Source of the DNA: CAZDXV01 sp964648705
GTDB taxonomy: Bacteria > Patescibacteriota > Minisyncoccia > Minisyncoccales > GWA2-38-27
Assembly: GCA_964648705.1 (NCBI GenBank)
Contig: CAZYOI010000005.1
Location: forward strand, 1-19,739
Direction of reading: 5' to 3'
DNA length: 19,739 nucleotides
This document shows positions 5,432 through 13,612 of the stretch, piece by piece (position 1 is the first letter of the stretch; each line of letters starts with the position of its first letter). The notes beneath the pieces were generated by a model. It ran no database searches. It was not told the DNA's origin and saw only the letters and a program-made list of their open reading frames with translations. Made by a program: the position numbers and the translations under genes.

Positions 5432-5437
5432 TAAACT
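5432..5437 (+). promoter_or_regulatory. Possible -10 element of argS
   Basis: TAAACT is followed by seven bases and the ATG of argS at 5445, giving a predicted 5' leader of zero to one base. The 38-bp smpB-argS gap leaves room for two divergent leaderless promoters only. No -35 was recognised. Confidence 0.4.
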
Positions 5438-5444
5438 AGAAATA

Positions 5445-7016
5445 ATGATAAAAGAAAAACTGGAAAAAACAATAGAGAAAGCCGTTATTTCCCTTCAGGA
5501 GAAAGGGAAGCTTTCTAAGTTTTCTATTCCGGATATTGTAATAGAAATACCTTCCCAGGAGATTCACGGGGACTATTCTTGCAATATAGCTATGCAGGCC
5601 TCGGCTTTAGCTAAAAAGAATCCCCTTGAGATGGCAGAAATGATAAAAGAAGAGATAGATTCTCAAAAGAGAGGCCTTTTAAAGGAGGTTAAAGCTGTGA
5701 AGCCCGGCTTTTTAAACTTCTTCCTTTCAGAGAAGTTTCTCCAAGGAGCGGTTGACAGAGCTTTAAAAGAGAAAGATGGTTTCGGATCTTTAAAGTTGGG
5801 AAGGGGCAGAAAGGTAAATATAGATTTTATCTCAGCCAACCCTACAGGACCTTTGACCCTGGCTAACGGAAGAGGGGGTTTCTGCGGAGATGTTTTAGCC
5901 AATGTTTTGGAGAAGTCGGGCTTCAAGGTTACCAGAGAATACTATATCAACGACAAAGGGGGGCAGATAAGAGCTCTGGGCCATTCCGTAATAGGGGACT
6001 CTGAAGCTGTCTATAAAGGGGAATATATTAAAGATCTTAGAGAGAAGATAAAAACAAAAGATGTCGAGAAAGCGGGAGAAAAGGCCTCAGAATATATCTT
6101 AAAGAATATGATAAAGCCTACTCTAAAGAAGATAGGCGTTAAGTTTGATGTCTGGTTTTCGGAAAAAAGCCTTTATCCCAAAGAGACAGACAAAGCTTTA
6201 AAAAAGATAAAAGATTTTACTTTTAAAAAAGAAGGGGCTTTATGGCTTAGAACAACCAAGTTTGGAGACGACAAGGACAGGGTTTTAGTAAAAGAAGACG
6301 GAGAACCCACTTATTTTCTATCCGAGGTAGCTTACCTTGAAAATAAGTTTAAGAGGGGCTTTAAAAAACTTATTCTCCCTTTGGGGGCAGACCACCACGG
6401 ATACATTAAGAGAATGAAAGCTGCAGTTGAAGCTTTGGGCTATTTAAGAGAACAGACAGACTTTATTGTCTTCCAGATGGTAAGGTTGTTCAGAGGAGGA
6501 AAACCGGTCAGAATGTCAAAGAGAGAAGGGGTTTATGTCATTTTAGACGAACTGGTAGAAGAAGTGGGTTTGGACGCTGTAAGGTTTTTCTTTCTGGAGA
6601 GGGAGGCCAACACCCATTTGAACTTTGATCTGGATTTGGCAAAAGAGAAATCAGAGAAAAACCCTGTTTATTACGTCCAGTACGCTCATGCCAGAACAGC
6701 GGGCATTTTAGAGAAAGCTGGCAAAAAGAAAGGGGATTCTTCTCTTCTCTCCCATCCTTCAGAGCTTGCTTTAATGAAGCAAATAGCCAGATTTCCTGAT
6801 ATTGTAAGGGATACGGCTCAGGACTATCAGCTTCAGAGACTGCCCCAGTACAGCAAGGATTTAGCCTCCGGTTTCCACAAATTCTACAGAGACTGCAAGG
6901 TCTTGGAGGCAAAAGAGGATCTTGCCGGAGCCCGGTTAGCTTTGGTTAGAGCCGCAAAAACAACATTAAAGAACAGTTTGGAGATAATGGGGGTTTCAGC
7001 TCCGGACAAAATGTAA
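5445..7016 (+). CDS. argS: Arginyl-tRNA synthetase with an altered HIGH motif
   Basis: This 523-aa class I synthetase charges tRNA-Arg. It has the ArgRS-specific N-terminal (Add-1) domain, including EIHGDYSCNIAMQ (39-51). The core segment DFISANPTGPLTLANGRGG (127-145) is followed by EYYINDKGGQ. The KMSKS equivalent is MSKREG (357-362), and the DALR anticodon-binding domain includes YYVQYAHARTAGIL and the C-terminal LKNSLEIMGV. The normal GPLHVGHARG is here GPLTLANGRG, so both histidines of HIGH are missing. The surrounding residues are intact, so this looks like a lineage variant rather than decay. The stop TAA shares its last A with the start of the next gene. Confidence 0.96.
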   Translation: MIKEKLEKTIEKAVISLQEKGKLSKFSIPDIVIEIPSQEIHGDYSCNIAMQASALAKKNPLEMAEMIKEEIDSQKRGLLKEVKAVKPGFLNFFLSEKFLQGAVDRALKEKDGFGSLKLGRGRKVNIDFISANPTGPLTLANGRGGFCGDVLANVLEKSGFKVTREYYINDKGGQIRALGHSVIGDSEAVYKGEYIKDLREKIKTKDVEKAGEKASEYILKNMIKPTLKKIGVKFDVWFSEKSLYPKETDKALKKIKDFTFKKEGALWLRTTKFGDDKDRVLVKEDGEPTYFLSEVAYLENKFKRGFKKLILPLGADHHGYIKRMKAAVEALGYLREQTDFIVFQMVRLFRGGKPVRMSKREGVYVILDELVEEVGLDAVRFFFLEREANTHLNFDLDLAKEKSEKNPVYYVQYAHARTAGILEKAGKKKGDSSLLSHPSELALMKQIARFPDIVRDTAQDYQLQRLPQYSKDLASGFHKFYRDCKVLEAKEDLAGARLALVRAAKTTLKNSLEIMGVSAPDKM

Positions 7017-7591
7017 TGAAAAACAGATACTTTCTTTTGAGACACGGGGAATCGTTTTCCAACCTTAAAAAAATATTGTCCTCCTGGCCCGAAAAAGAAC
7101 ATTTTCCTTTAACAGAAAAGGGAAGAAAAGACATCGAAGAGAGAGCGGAAGAATTAAAAAACATTGATTTTATCTTTTCTTCTGACCTGCTGAGGACAAA
7201 AGAGACGGCCCAGATAGTTTCAGAGAAAACAGGAATAGAGTCCGTCTTTGACAAAAGGCTGAGAGAATACAATTTAGGCGTTTTCAACGGCAGGCCGGAG
7301 TCAGAATACAAAGAGAATGTGGAAGGAAAGAATAGGTTTGAAGAAGCTTTAGAAAAAGGCGAGAGCTATAATCAGGCAGCAGAAAGGGTTTTTGATTTCT
7401 TTCAGGAGATGGAGAGGAAATACTCCAATAAAACTATTTTGGTAATAAGCCATCAGCTTCCTTTAGCTTTGCTGGAAGCTAAAGCAAAGGGAGTTTCTTT
7501 TGAGGGAATGAGTTCTTCTGAGGACTTGGCGGGCAGGCTTTCCGGAGGCAGAAGAATGGAGACAGGGGAGTTGAGAGAATTGACAGATTGA
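7016..7591 (+). CDS. Histidine phosphatase family protein (phosphoglycerate mutase-like)
   Basis: This 191-aa protein has the full histidine phosphatase active-site set: LLRHGES with the nucleophile His10 and Arg9, Arg60 in SSDLLRTKETA, Glu84 in LREYNLG, and the second histidine His146 in VISHQLP. Members are broad phosphatases or cofactor-dependent mutases. The substrate cannot be told from sequence. The length and lack of mutase-specific inserts favour a phosphatase of the CobC/GpmB type. The start codon overlaps the argS stop by one base, so it is co-transcribed with argS. Confidence 0.9.
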   Translation: MKNRYFLLRHGESFSNLKKILSSWPEKEHFPLTEKGRKDIEERAEELKNIDFIFSSDLLRTKETAQIVSEKTGIESVFDKRLREYNLGVFNGRPESEYKENVEGKNRFEEALEKGESYNQAAERVFDFFQEMERKYSNKTILVISHQLPLALLEAKAKGVSFEGMSSSEDLAGRLSGGRRMETGELRELTD

Positions 7592-7628
7592 AAATACTTT
7601 TCTTTATGTCAGGGTTTTTTGGATAAAA

Positions 7629-8195
7629 TTAAGATTCTAACTTACCCAGCAAATCAGAAAATCCTAATTTCTCCGTCCACCGCTTTAGATATTTTCTATC
7701 TAAAATCTCTCCTGAAATCCTAAAAACCGATTCAATATCTTCCAGATGCCGGCTGGATTGGCTCAGCTTATACCACTCCAGCTTGCTTAAGATTAAATCT
7801 TCCGGAGATACGAAATAAACGTCTTGGTTTCCAATTTTTTTAAGTTTCTTGTTTTCAAACTCGGGTCTGTCAGAAGCATTTTCTTTCCTGTCTGCCCAAA
7901 AGTCTACTTTTAAATTGTTTTCAGGATCAATAAAATTAAACTCTCCTTTGTTTTCAATAGCTTCTTTTATCATCTCCTCGTCAGCATAGCCTGCTTTAAC
8001 AATGCCTCTTAAAGCTTTAGCTAAAACAGAAGCTTTGGGCTTTTCGAGCTTGACTATGATGTCTATATCAAAAGTAGCTCTCGGTCTGCCCCAGACTGAG
8101 ACAGCAAAGCCTCCGGTGACAAAATAATCTATCTCAAGATTCTGGAGTATTTCAGCTATTTTTAAAAGAAGTTTTTCTTGGCTTGTTGTTTCCAT
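7629..8195 (-). CDS. Nucleotidyltransferase-fold protein (DUF6036/AbiEii-like)
   Basis: This 188-aa protein belongs to the Pol-beta nucleotidyltransferase superfamily. It shows VTGGFAVSVWG with Gly28-Gly29, then DID (Asp43 and Asp45), and a third acidic residue Asp98 in LKVDFW. Together these are the metal-binding triad. The C-terminal half has VYFVSPEDLILSKLEWY and a HLEDIESV helix, typical of the DUF6036-type and AbiEii-like families. Such proteins are often paired with a small partner and some act in toxin-antitoxin or phage-defence systems, but no activity is proven here. A 55-aa ORF overlaps its start by 43 bp. The gene runs against the argS and ileS genes on both sides. Confidence 0.82.
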   Translation of the reverse strand: METTSQEKLLLKIAEILQNLEIDYFVTGGFAVSVWGRPRATFDIDIIVKLEKPKASVLAKALRGIVKAGYADEEMIKEAIENKGEFNFIDPENNLKVDFWADRKENASDRPEFENKKLKKIGNQDVYFVSPEDLILSKLEWYKLSQSSRHLEDIESVFRISGEILDRKYLKRWTEKLGFSDLLGKLES

Positions 8196-8319
8196 TAAGA
8201 GAGTTGAGTTTTAAGCAGAATAAAGCTAGGTCGGAAGCCAGCTTGACCTTTTTGGAAGCTGGCATCTTCTTAAAAATGTCATCCTGTTTTTCTTGAGCTG
8301 TTTTTTTAGCATTTTCCAT
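8152..8319 (-). CDS. Small hypothetical protein, partner of the nucleotidyltransferase
   Basis: This 55-aa ORF begins MENAKKTAQEKQDDIFKKMP, continues ASKKVKLASDLALFCLKLNS and ends in a basic tail. It overlaps the start of the downstream nucleotidyltransferase gene by 43-44 bp in another frame, which suggests coupled translation. A very good extended -10 element precedes it, with transcription predicted to begin at its ATG, which strongly supports this start. The helical, charged sequence resembles short proteins that I recall next to this nucleotidyltransferase type in Patescibacteria. I cannot verify that here. Function is unknown; an antitoxin-like or adaptor role is conjecture. Confidence 0.72.
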   Translation of the reverse strand: MENAKKTAQEKQDDIFKKMPASKKVKLASDLALFCLKLNSLNGNNKPRKTSFKNS

Positions 8320-8325
8320 TTCTTT

Positions 8326-8334
8326 ATTATATCA
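8326..8334 (-). promoter_or_regulatory. Extended -10 promoter of the small ORF and nucleotidyltransferase
   Basis: The minus strand has TGA-TATAAT (8334-8326), a perfect extended -10 element. The six bases after it lead directly to the ATG at 8319, so the predicted transcript is leaderless. Confidence 0.7.
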
Positions 8335-8384
8335 TGACAGATCTCAAGAGAAAAACGCTTTCTCTCTATCGTTTCTGCGGTAGC

Positions 8385-8413
8385 TTGTCAGGAAAGAAGA
8401 TTTTAGTTAAGAT
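8385..8413 (+). promoter_or_regulatory. Sigma-70-type promoter of ileS
   Basis: TTGTCA (8385-8390) and TAAGAT (8408-8413) are separated by exactly 17 bases. Transcription is predicted to start near 8420, about three bases before the ATG of ileS. This is the clearest -35/-10 pair in the window. Confidence 0.65.
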
Positions 8414-8422
8414 AAGATATAT

Positions 8423-11173
8423 ATGAGTTTTAATCTGCCTAAAAAAGAAGAGGAAATTCTTGATTTTTGGCGTAAAAAGGATATTTTCCAGAAAAGTTTG
8501 GAAAAGAGAAAAGGAAGCGAAAGATTTGTCTTTTACGAAGGGCCTCCTTTTGCCAACGGTTTACCCGGAATCCATCATCTGGTGGCCCGGGCTTTTAAGG
8601 ACGTTGTTTTAAGATACAAAACAATGAAGGGCTTTTTTGTAGGGAGAAGGGCCGGATGGGATACCCACGGTCTTCCTACGGAGATGGCAGCTGAAAAAAA
8701 GCTTGGAATCAAGAGCAAAAAAGACATTGAAAAGATAGGAATAGACAAGTTTATTGAAGAATCAAGAGACAACGTCTTTAATTACAAGAAAGAGTGGGAG
8801 GAATTCTCGGAAAGAATAGGGTTTTGGCTTGATTTTGAAAAAGCATATATTACCTGCAGCAAAGAATATATTGAGACTCTTTGGTGGATTTTAAAGCAGG
8901 TTTGGGACAAAGGGCTTTTGTACCAGGACTATAAAGTGGTTCCTTACTGCCCCAGATGCGGCACTTCACTTTCTTCTCATGAAGTGGCCCAGGGATACAA
9001 AAAGGTGACAGAGAACTCTATTACAGTAAAGTTTGAATTAGAAGAAGAGCCGGGAACATACCTTCTTGTTTGGACCACAACTCCCTGGACTTTGCCCGGC
9101 AATACGGCTTTGGCCGTAAATCCTGATATAGATTATATTAAGTTTTCCTTAAAGGGCTGTTTCTATATCTCTTCTGAAAAGGAGTTTAAAGAATACGGAG
9201 AAGGGAAAGCTTTAGAGAAGATAAAAGGAAAAGACCTGATAGGCAGGAAATACAAGCCCCTTTTTGAAAACAAAGCTCCCTATGTTGTGGCGGGAGCTGA
9301 CTTTGTCTCCGTTGAAGAAGGGACAGGCGTAGTTCACATAGCCCCGGCTTTCGGCGAGGATGATATGAATTTAGCCAGAGAGAAGGATCTTCCTATTTTG
9401 ATGACGGTGGACGAGGAAGGGAATATGAAAGCAGAGGGCTATCCCTGGCAGGGCAGGTTTGTAAAAGAGGCAGATTCTTTGATTGTAGAGGACTTGAAAA
9501 AGAGAGATCTCCTTTTCAAAGAAGAGGATTACGAGCATGATTATCCTTTCTGCTGGAGATGCAAGACTCCTCTTTTGTACTACGCCAAGAATTCCTGGTT
9601 TATTAAGATATCCGAGATAAGAGAAAAGCTGATAGAAAACAACAAGAAGATAAACTGGGTTCCTTCTCATATTAAAGAAGGAAGGTTCGGCGAATGGTTG
9701 AAAGAGATAAAGGACTGGAATCTTTCAAGAGAGAGATACTGGGGGACTCCTCTTCCTATTTGGGAGTGCTCAAAGTGCAAAAAGAAAGTTTGCATAGGAA
9801 GCCTAAAAGAGCTTGAAGAGAAGTCGGGCCGGAAAATAGAGGATCTTCACCGCCCCTTTGTGGACAGGATTTCTTTTGACTGTGAATGCGGAGGAAAAAT
9901 GAAAAGGGTTCCGGAAGTTATAGACTGCTGGTTTGACTCAGGCTCCATGCCCTTTGCCCAGTGGCACTATCCTTTTGAAAACAAAGAGAGAATAGACAAG
10001 GGGGAGCTTTTCCCGGCAGACTTTATCTCAGAGGGAATAGACCAGACCAGAGGATGGTTTTATACCCTTTTGGCTATTTCTACTCTTTTAGAAAAGGGCG
10101 TTCCCTACAAAAACGTTGTTGTTTTAGGTCTGGTTTTAGATTCTGAAAAACAGAAAATGTCAAAATCAAGAGGCAATATTATAGTCCCCAAAGAAATAAT
10201 GGAGAGGTTCGGGGCTGACTGTGCCAGGATGTACTTCTATACGGTTAATTCCGTATCTGAAGCAAAAGGATTTGACTTTAAAGGCGTTCAGGCCCTTTAC
10301 AGAAGGTTCTTTGACACTCTCTGGCAGAGCTACAACTTCTTTTCTATGTACAGCAATTCTTCTGAAAAAGATTCTTCCTCTAAGAATCCTTTGGATAGAT
10401 GGATTCTTTCCCGCCTGGAGGGCTTAAACAGAGAAATAGCGGATAATCTTGACCGGTATGATATAGTGGGAGCTGCCAGGCCCTTTCTTGCTTTTTTGGA
10501 CGACTTGTCCAACTGGTATATCAGAAGATCCCGCCAGAGATTCAGAGATTCAGACAAAGAAGCTGCCTCCGCTCTTTATTATGTTCTTTTTAAGCTGTCC
10601 AAGCTTTTAGCCCCTTTCGCTCCCTTTTCGGCAGAGGCCCTTTATCTGGAGCTTGGAGGGAAAGAGGAGTCTGTTCATCTGGAGGACTTTCCCGAGCCGG
10701 GGAAGAGAGAGAGAAAGCTTGAAGAGAAGATGGAAAGAGCTAGGAGCATTACAGCCAGAGCTCTTGCTTTGAGGGCTGAAGCCGGCATCAAGACAAGACA
10801 GCCCTTAAATAAGCTTGCTATTGAAGAGAAGAAGCTTGACAAGGAGCTTTTGGAGATAATAAAAGAAGAAGTTAATGTAAAAGAAGTTGTTTTGGGAAAG
10901 AAGCTTAAGCTGGATACAAAGATTACAAAAGAGCTTAAAAAGGAAGGAGAGAGAAGAGAGTTCTTGAGAAACGTAAAATCTTTGAGAAAGAAGCTGGGCT
11001 TAAAGCCGGGCGATAAAGCTTCTCTCCTTTTAACCACTTTCTCCGATATTGTCTACAAAGGCCTTGAAAAGGACGCCGGAGTCAAAGAGGTTAGGGCGGT
11101 AAAGAGGATAGAAAATCCCCAGAAAGAGATGGAAATAGAGGGAAGAAAAGAATACATTTCCATTAAAAAATAG
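8423..11173 (+). CDS. ileS: Isoleucyl-tRNA synthetase
   Basis: This 916-aa class I synthetase charges tRNA-Ile. The catalytic domain opens with EGPPFANGLPGIHHL (the HIGH equivalent is GIHH, 49-52), then GWDTHGLPTE. The CP1 editing domain includes WTTTPWTLPGNTALAV and GTGVVHIAPAFGEDD. The tRNA-binding core shows WNLSRERYWGTPLPIW, DCWFDSGSMPFAQ and KMSKS (578-582). Cysteine pairs (CPRC, CWRC, CSKC and CEC) suggest bound zinc. GIHH is a known form in the eukaryote-like IleRS group, so I do not read it as a defect. The C-terminal anticodon-binding domain is complete. recO follows after 3 bp. Confidence 0.98.
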   Translation: MSFNLPKKEEEILDFWRKKDIFQKSLEKRKGSERFVFYEGPPFANGLPGIHHLVARAFKDVVLRYKTMKGFFVGRRAGWDTHGLPTEMAAEKKLGIKSKKDIEKIGIDKFIEESRDNVFNYKKEWEEFSERIGFWLDFEKAYITCSKEYIETLWWILKQVWDKGLLYQDYKVVPYCPRCGTSLSSHEVAQGYKKVTENSITVKFELEEEPGTYLLVWTTTPWTLPGNTALAVNPDIDYIKFSLKGCFYISSEKEFKEYGEGKALEKIKGKDLIGRKYKPLFENKAPYVVAGADFVSVEEGTGVVHIAPAFGEDDMNLAREKDLPILMTVDEEGNMKAEGYPWQGRFVKEADSLIVEDLKKRDLLFKEEDYEHDYPFCWRCKTPLLYYAKNSWFIKISEIREKLIENNKKINWVPSHIKEGRFGEWLKEIKDWNLSRERYWGTPLPIWECSKCKKKVCIGSLKELEEKSGRKIEDLHRPFVDRISFDCECGGKMKRVPEVIDCWFDSGSMPFAQWHYPFENKERIDKGELFPADFISEGIDQTRGWFYTLLAISTLLEKGVPYKNVVVLGLVLDSEKQKMSKSRGNIIVPKEIMERFGADCARMYFYTVNSVSEAKGFDFKGVQALYRRFFDTLWQSYNFFSMYSNSSEKDSSSKNPLDRWILSRLEGLNREIADNLDRYDIVGAARPFLAFLDDLSNWYIRRSRQRFRDSDKEAASALYYVLFKLSKLLAPFAPFSAEALYLELGGKEESVHLEDFPEPGKRERKLEEKMERARSITARALALRAEAGIKTRQPLNKLAIEEKKLDKELLEIIKEEVNVKEVVLGKKLKLDTKITKELKKEGERREFLRNVKSLRKKLGLKPGDKASLLLTTFSDIVYKGLEKDAGVKEVRAVKRIENPQKEMEIEGRKEYISIKK

Positions 11174-11176
11174 CTT

Positions 11177-11863
11177 ATGGCAGTCCACTACAGAACCCAG
11201 GCCCTGGTTTTAAAAAAGAGAGACAGGGGGGAGGCGGACCAAGTCATTGCTTTCTATACCAAAGAATACGGAAAACTTCAGATTTTAGGCAGGGCTATAA
11301 GGAAGATAAAGTCAAAGCTTAAATCTGCCACAGAGCTTTTTTATCTTGCAGAAATAGAGTTCATTCAGGGAAAAACCTTCAAGACTCTTACTGACGCCAG
11401 AGAGATAGAATCTTTTAAAGGATTGAGAGGCGATTTTGAAAAGATGAGGGCGGCTTTCAAGATATTGGAAACTCTAGACAGGCTTGTTAGGGGGGAAGAA
11501 GCAGACAAAAGCTTATGGAGATTATTGATAGAGTCTTTTAAAAGGCTTGACAGCTCTTCTTTTTCCGGCTTTATAATCTACCACTATTTTGCCTGGAACC
11601 TTCTTTCTGTTCTGGGTTATCAGTTGGATTTTGACAACTGCTTTCTCTGCGGGAATAAGCTGAATCATTCTCTTTTTTTTAATCCGGGAGGAGGTTTTGC
11701 TTGCTCTCAGTGCCGCAAGGGAAAGAGGATTTCCACTGAAGCCTTCAAGATTATCCGCCTTTTGTCGGAAAAAAACTGGGAAGGATTGAAAAAGGCAGAG
11801 ATTTCAGATGGAATAAAAAAGGAGGTGTCCTTTCTTACCGAGGACTTCATCTCTTCTCTCTAA
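11177..11863 (+). CDS. recO: DNA repair protein RecO
   Basis: This 228-aa protein acts in RecF-pathway recombinational repair, loading RecA with RecR. The N-terminal OB-fold region reads TQALVLKKRDRGEADQVIAFYTKEYGKL. The C-terminal helical domain carries a CxxC...CxxC zinc site (CFLCGN and CSQCRKG). The length fits the family (about 230-250). It is 3 bp behind ileS and so is probably co-transcribed. A possible promoter for the next gene starts right after its stop. Confidence 0.93.
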   Translation: MAVHYRTQALVLKKRDRGEADQVIAFYTKEYGKLQILGRAIRKIKSKLKSATELFYLAEIEFIQGKTFKTLTDAREIESFKGLRGDFEKMRAAFKILETLDRLVRGEEADKSLWRLLIESFKRLDSSSFSGFIIYHYFAWNLLSVLGYQLDFDNCFLCGNKLNHSLFFNPGGGFACSQCRKGKRISTEAFKIIRLLSEKNWEGLKKAEISDGIKKEVSFLTEDFISSL

Positions 11864-11865
11864 TC

Positions 11866-11874
11866 TGGTAGAAT
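11866..11874 (+). promoter_or_regulatory. Extended -10 promoter of the surface-protein gene
   Basis: TGG-TAGAAT (11866-11874) is followed by eight bases and the ATG. The predicted leader is two bases. It begins three bases after the recO stop codon. Confidence 0.6.
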
Positions 11875-11882
11875 AAAACAAC

Positions 11883-13510
11883 ATGAAAAGATTTATTTTC
11901 ATTGTAATAATATCGGGACTGGTTCTGGCCGCTGTCGGCTTTTGGTATTGGCAGAGAAACCCCTATTCCAAAGATGTTTTAAAGCTTGAGATTTTAGGGC
12001 CGGAGAAGGTGAAGGCGGCAGAAGAGGTTGAGTATACAGTGAAGTTCAAGAACAACGGAAACGTAAGGCTGGAAGACCCCTCTCTTATCTTTGAATTTCC
12101 CCAGAACACCCTTTTAAAAGAAGATGAAGAGCTGAGGCAGAAAATAGAGGCGGGGGATCTGGGAGCTATCTATCCCGGCCAGGAAAAGAGCTTTAAGTTC
12201 AAGGGAAGAATCTTTGGAAGAGAAGAGGATATTAAGACAGCCAAGGCCTGGCTGAGTTTCAGAGTGGAGAACCTTAAAGCTTCTTACGAGTCTTCTACTA
12301 CTTTAAATACCAAAATAGAAGAAGTTCCTATAACCTTTAATTTGGACCTTCCTTCCCAGATAGAGTCCGGAAGGGAGTTCAGCTTTTCTTTAAACTATTT
12401 TTCCAATGTTGACTATCCCCTGACTAATTTGAGCGTTAGAATGGAATATCCTTCGGGGTTTGAGTTTTTAAGAAGCGCCCCTTCTTCTCTGGATAAAAAA
12501 GAATGGGATCTTCCTGTTATTAATAAGGCGGAAGGGGGGAGAATTGAAGTGAAAGGAAAGCTGTCCGGAGAAGCCGGAAGCCAGAAGATATTCGAGACCT
12601 CTTTGGGCGTCTGGAACAACAATGAGTTCACCGTATTAAAAGAAGTCTCCAAGGGGACAGAGATCGGGGAGCCCCATCTTTCAGTTTTTCAGAGGATAAA
12701 CGGGCAGGACGAGTATATAGCCGCTCCCGGAGAGATGCTCCATTATGAAATATTCTTTAGAAACATATCAGGAAAGCCCTTTAAGGATTTGTTTTTAGTT
12801 TCAAATTTAAGAGGAAAACCTTTTGATTTCGACTCGGTCAAGGTTAACAAAGGGGAGTTCAGCGAGGGAGAGAAGTCTATTGTCTGGGACTGGAGAGACA
12901 TTCCAAAATTGAGCTTTTTGGGCAAAGGAGAAGAGGGGAAGGTTGAATTCTGGGTTGAAATTGAAGACCGGTGGGAGGTCTCGGCTTCAAGCGAGAAGAA
13001 CTTTGTTTTGAGAAACGAGGTTCTTGTTTCAGAGGTGGAAAAGATATTCGAGACCAAGGTCAATACAAAGCTGGCAGCTTCTCAGAAAGGATATTATGAG
13101 GATTCTGTATTCGGCAATTCAGGACCTATTCCTCCCGAAGTAGGAAAAGAGACCACCTATACCATCGTCTGGGAGGCCAGGAACTACTATAACGACCTGA
13201 GAGATGTTGTTATGAGAGCCGAGCTTCCCGGCAATGTAGAGCTTACAGGGGAGATTTCTCCCGAAGAGGAAAAGGAGAACTTTACTTTTGACGTGGTAAG
13301 CCGCGAGATTGTCTGGAGAGTAAATGACGATGAAATAATGGAGGCGGGGTCCGGTATTTTGACTTCGGCTCCCCGTATCGCCTTCCAGGTTTCTTTGGAG
13401 CCCTATTCCAGCCAGGAAGGAGATGTGGTTGATATTATAAGGAGGGCCGTTATTCAGGGAGAGGATCAATGGACAGACCAGATTATCAGGGATACGGATC
13501 CTTCAATAGA
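11883..13510 (+). CDS. Membrane-anchored cell-surface protein with repeated beta domains (DUF11-like), 3' end lost in gap
   Basis: Visible are 542 codons. Residues 5-22 form a single hydrophobic membrane segment after a short basic start (MKRF), followed by WQRN, so the bulk should lie outside the cell. The rest is a series of Ig-like, DUF11/CARDB-type segments, with phrases such as LEILGPEKVKAAEEVEYTV, FKNNGNVRL, SLRVEYPSGFEF-like strands, FFRNISGKPF and TYTIVWEARNYYND. Such proteins are common as surface or adhesion proteins in Patescibacteria. No enzyme motif was seen. The frame runs into the run of N; the true C-terminus is unknown. The reading frame that seems to continue through the Ns has no meaning. 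Confidence 0.8.
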
Positions 13511-13610
13511 NNNNNNNNNNNNNNNNNNNNNNNNNNNNNNNNNNNNNNNNNNNNNNNNNNNNNNNNNNNNNNNNNNNNNNNNNNNNNNNNNNNNNNNNNN
13601 NNNNNNNNNN
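13511..13610. other. Assembly gap of 100 N
   Basis: Exactly 100 undetermined bases, probably a placeholder for a scaffold gap of unknown size. It hides the end of the surface-protein gene and any promoter of glyS. Linkage between the two sides depends on the scaffolding. Confidence 0.98.
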
Positions 13611-13612
13611 AT

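Noticed and set aside
8237..8263. Perfect 8-bp inverted repeat GCCAGCTT/AAGCTGGC in the small ORF
   Set aside because: It encodes two similar peptide segments (PAS and LAS), and no T tract follows. Chance is adequate.
8567..8578. IleRS HIGH motif reads GIHH
   Set aside because: This form is known in a common IleRS subgroup, so it is not a defect.
13469..13612. Frame joining sequence before the gap to glyS
   Set aside because: It exists only because N codons are treated as open. The glyS family start matches ATG 13613.
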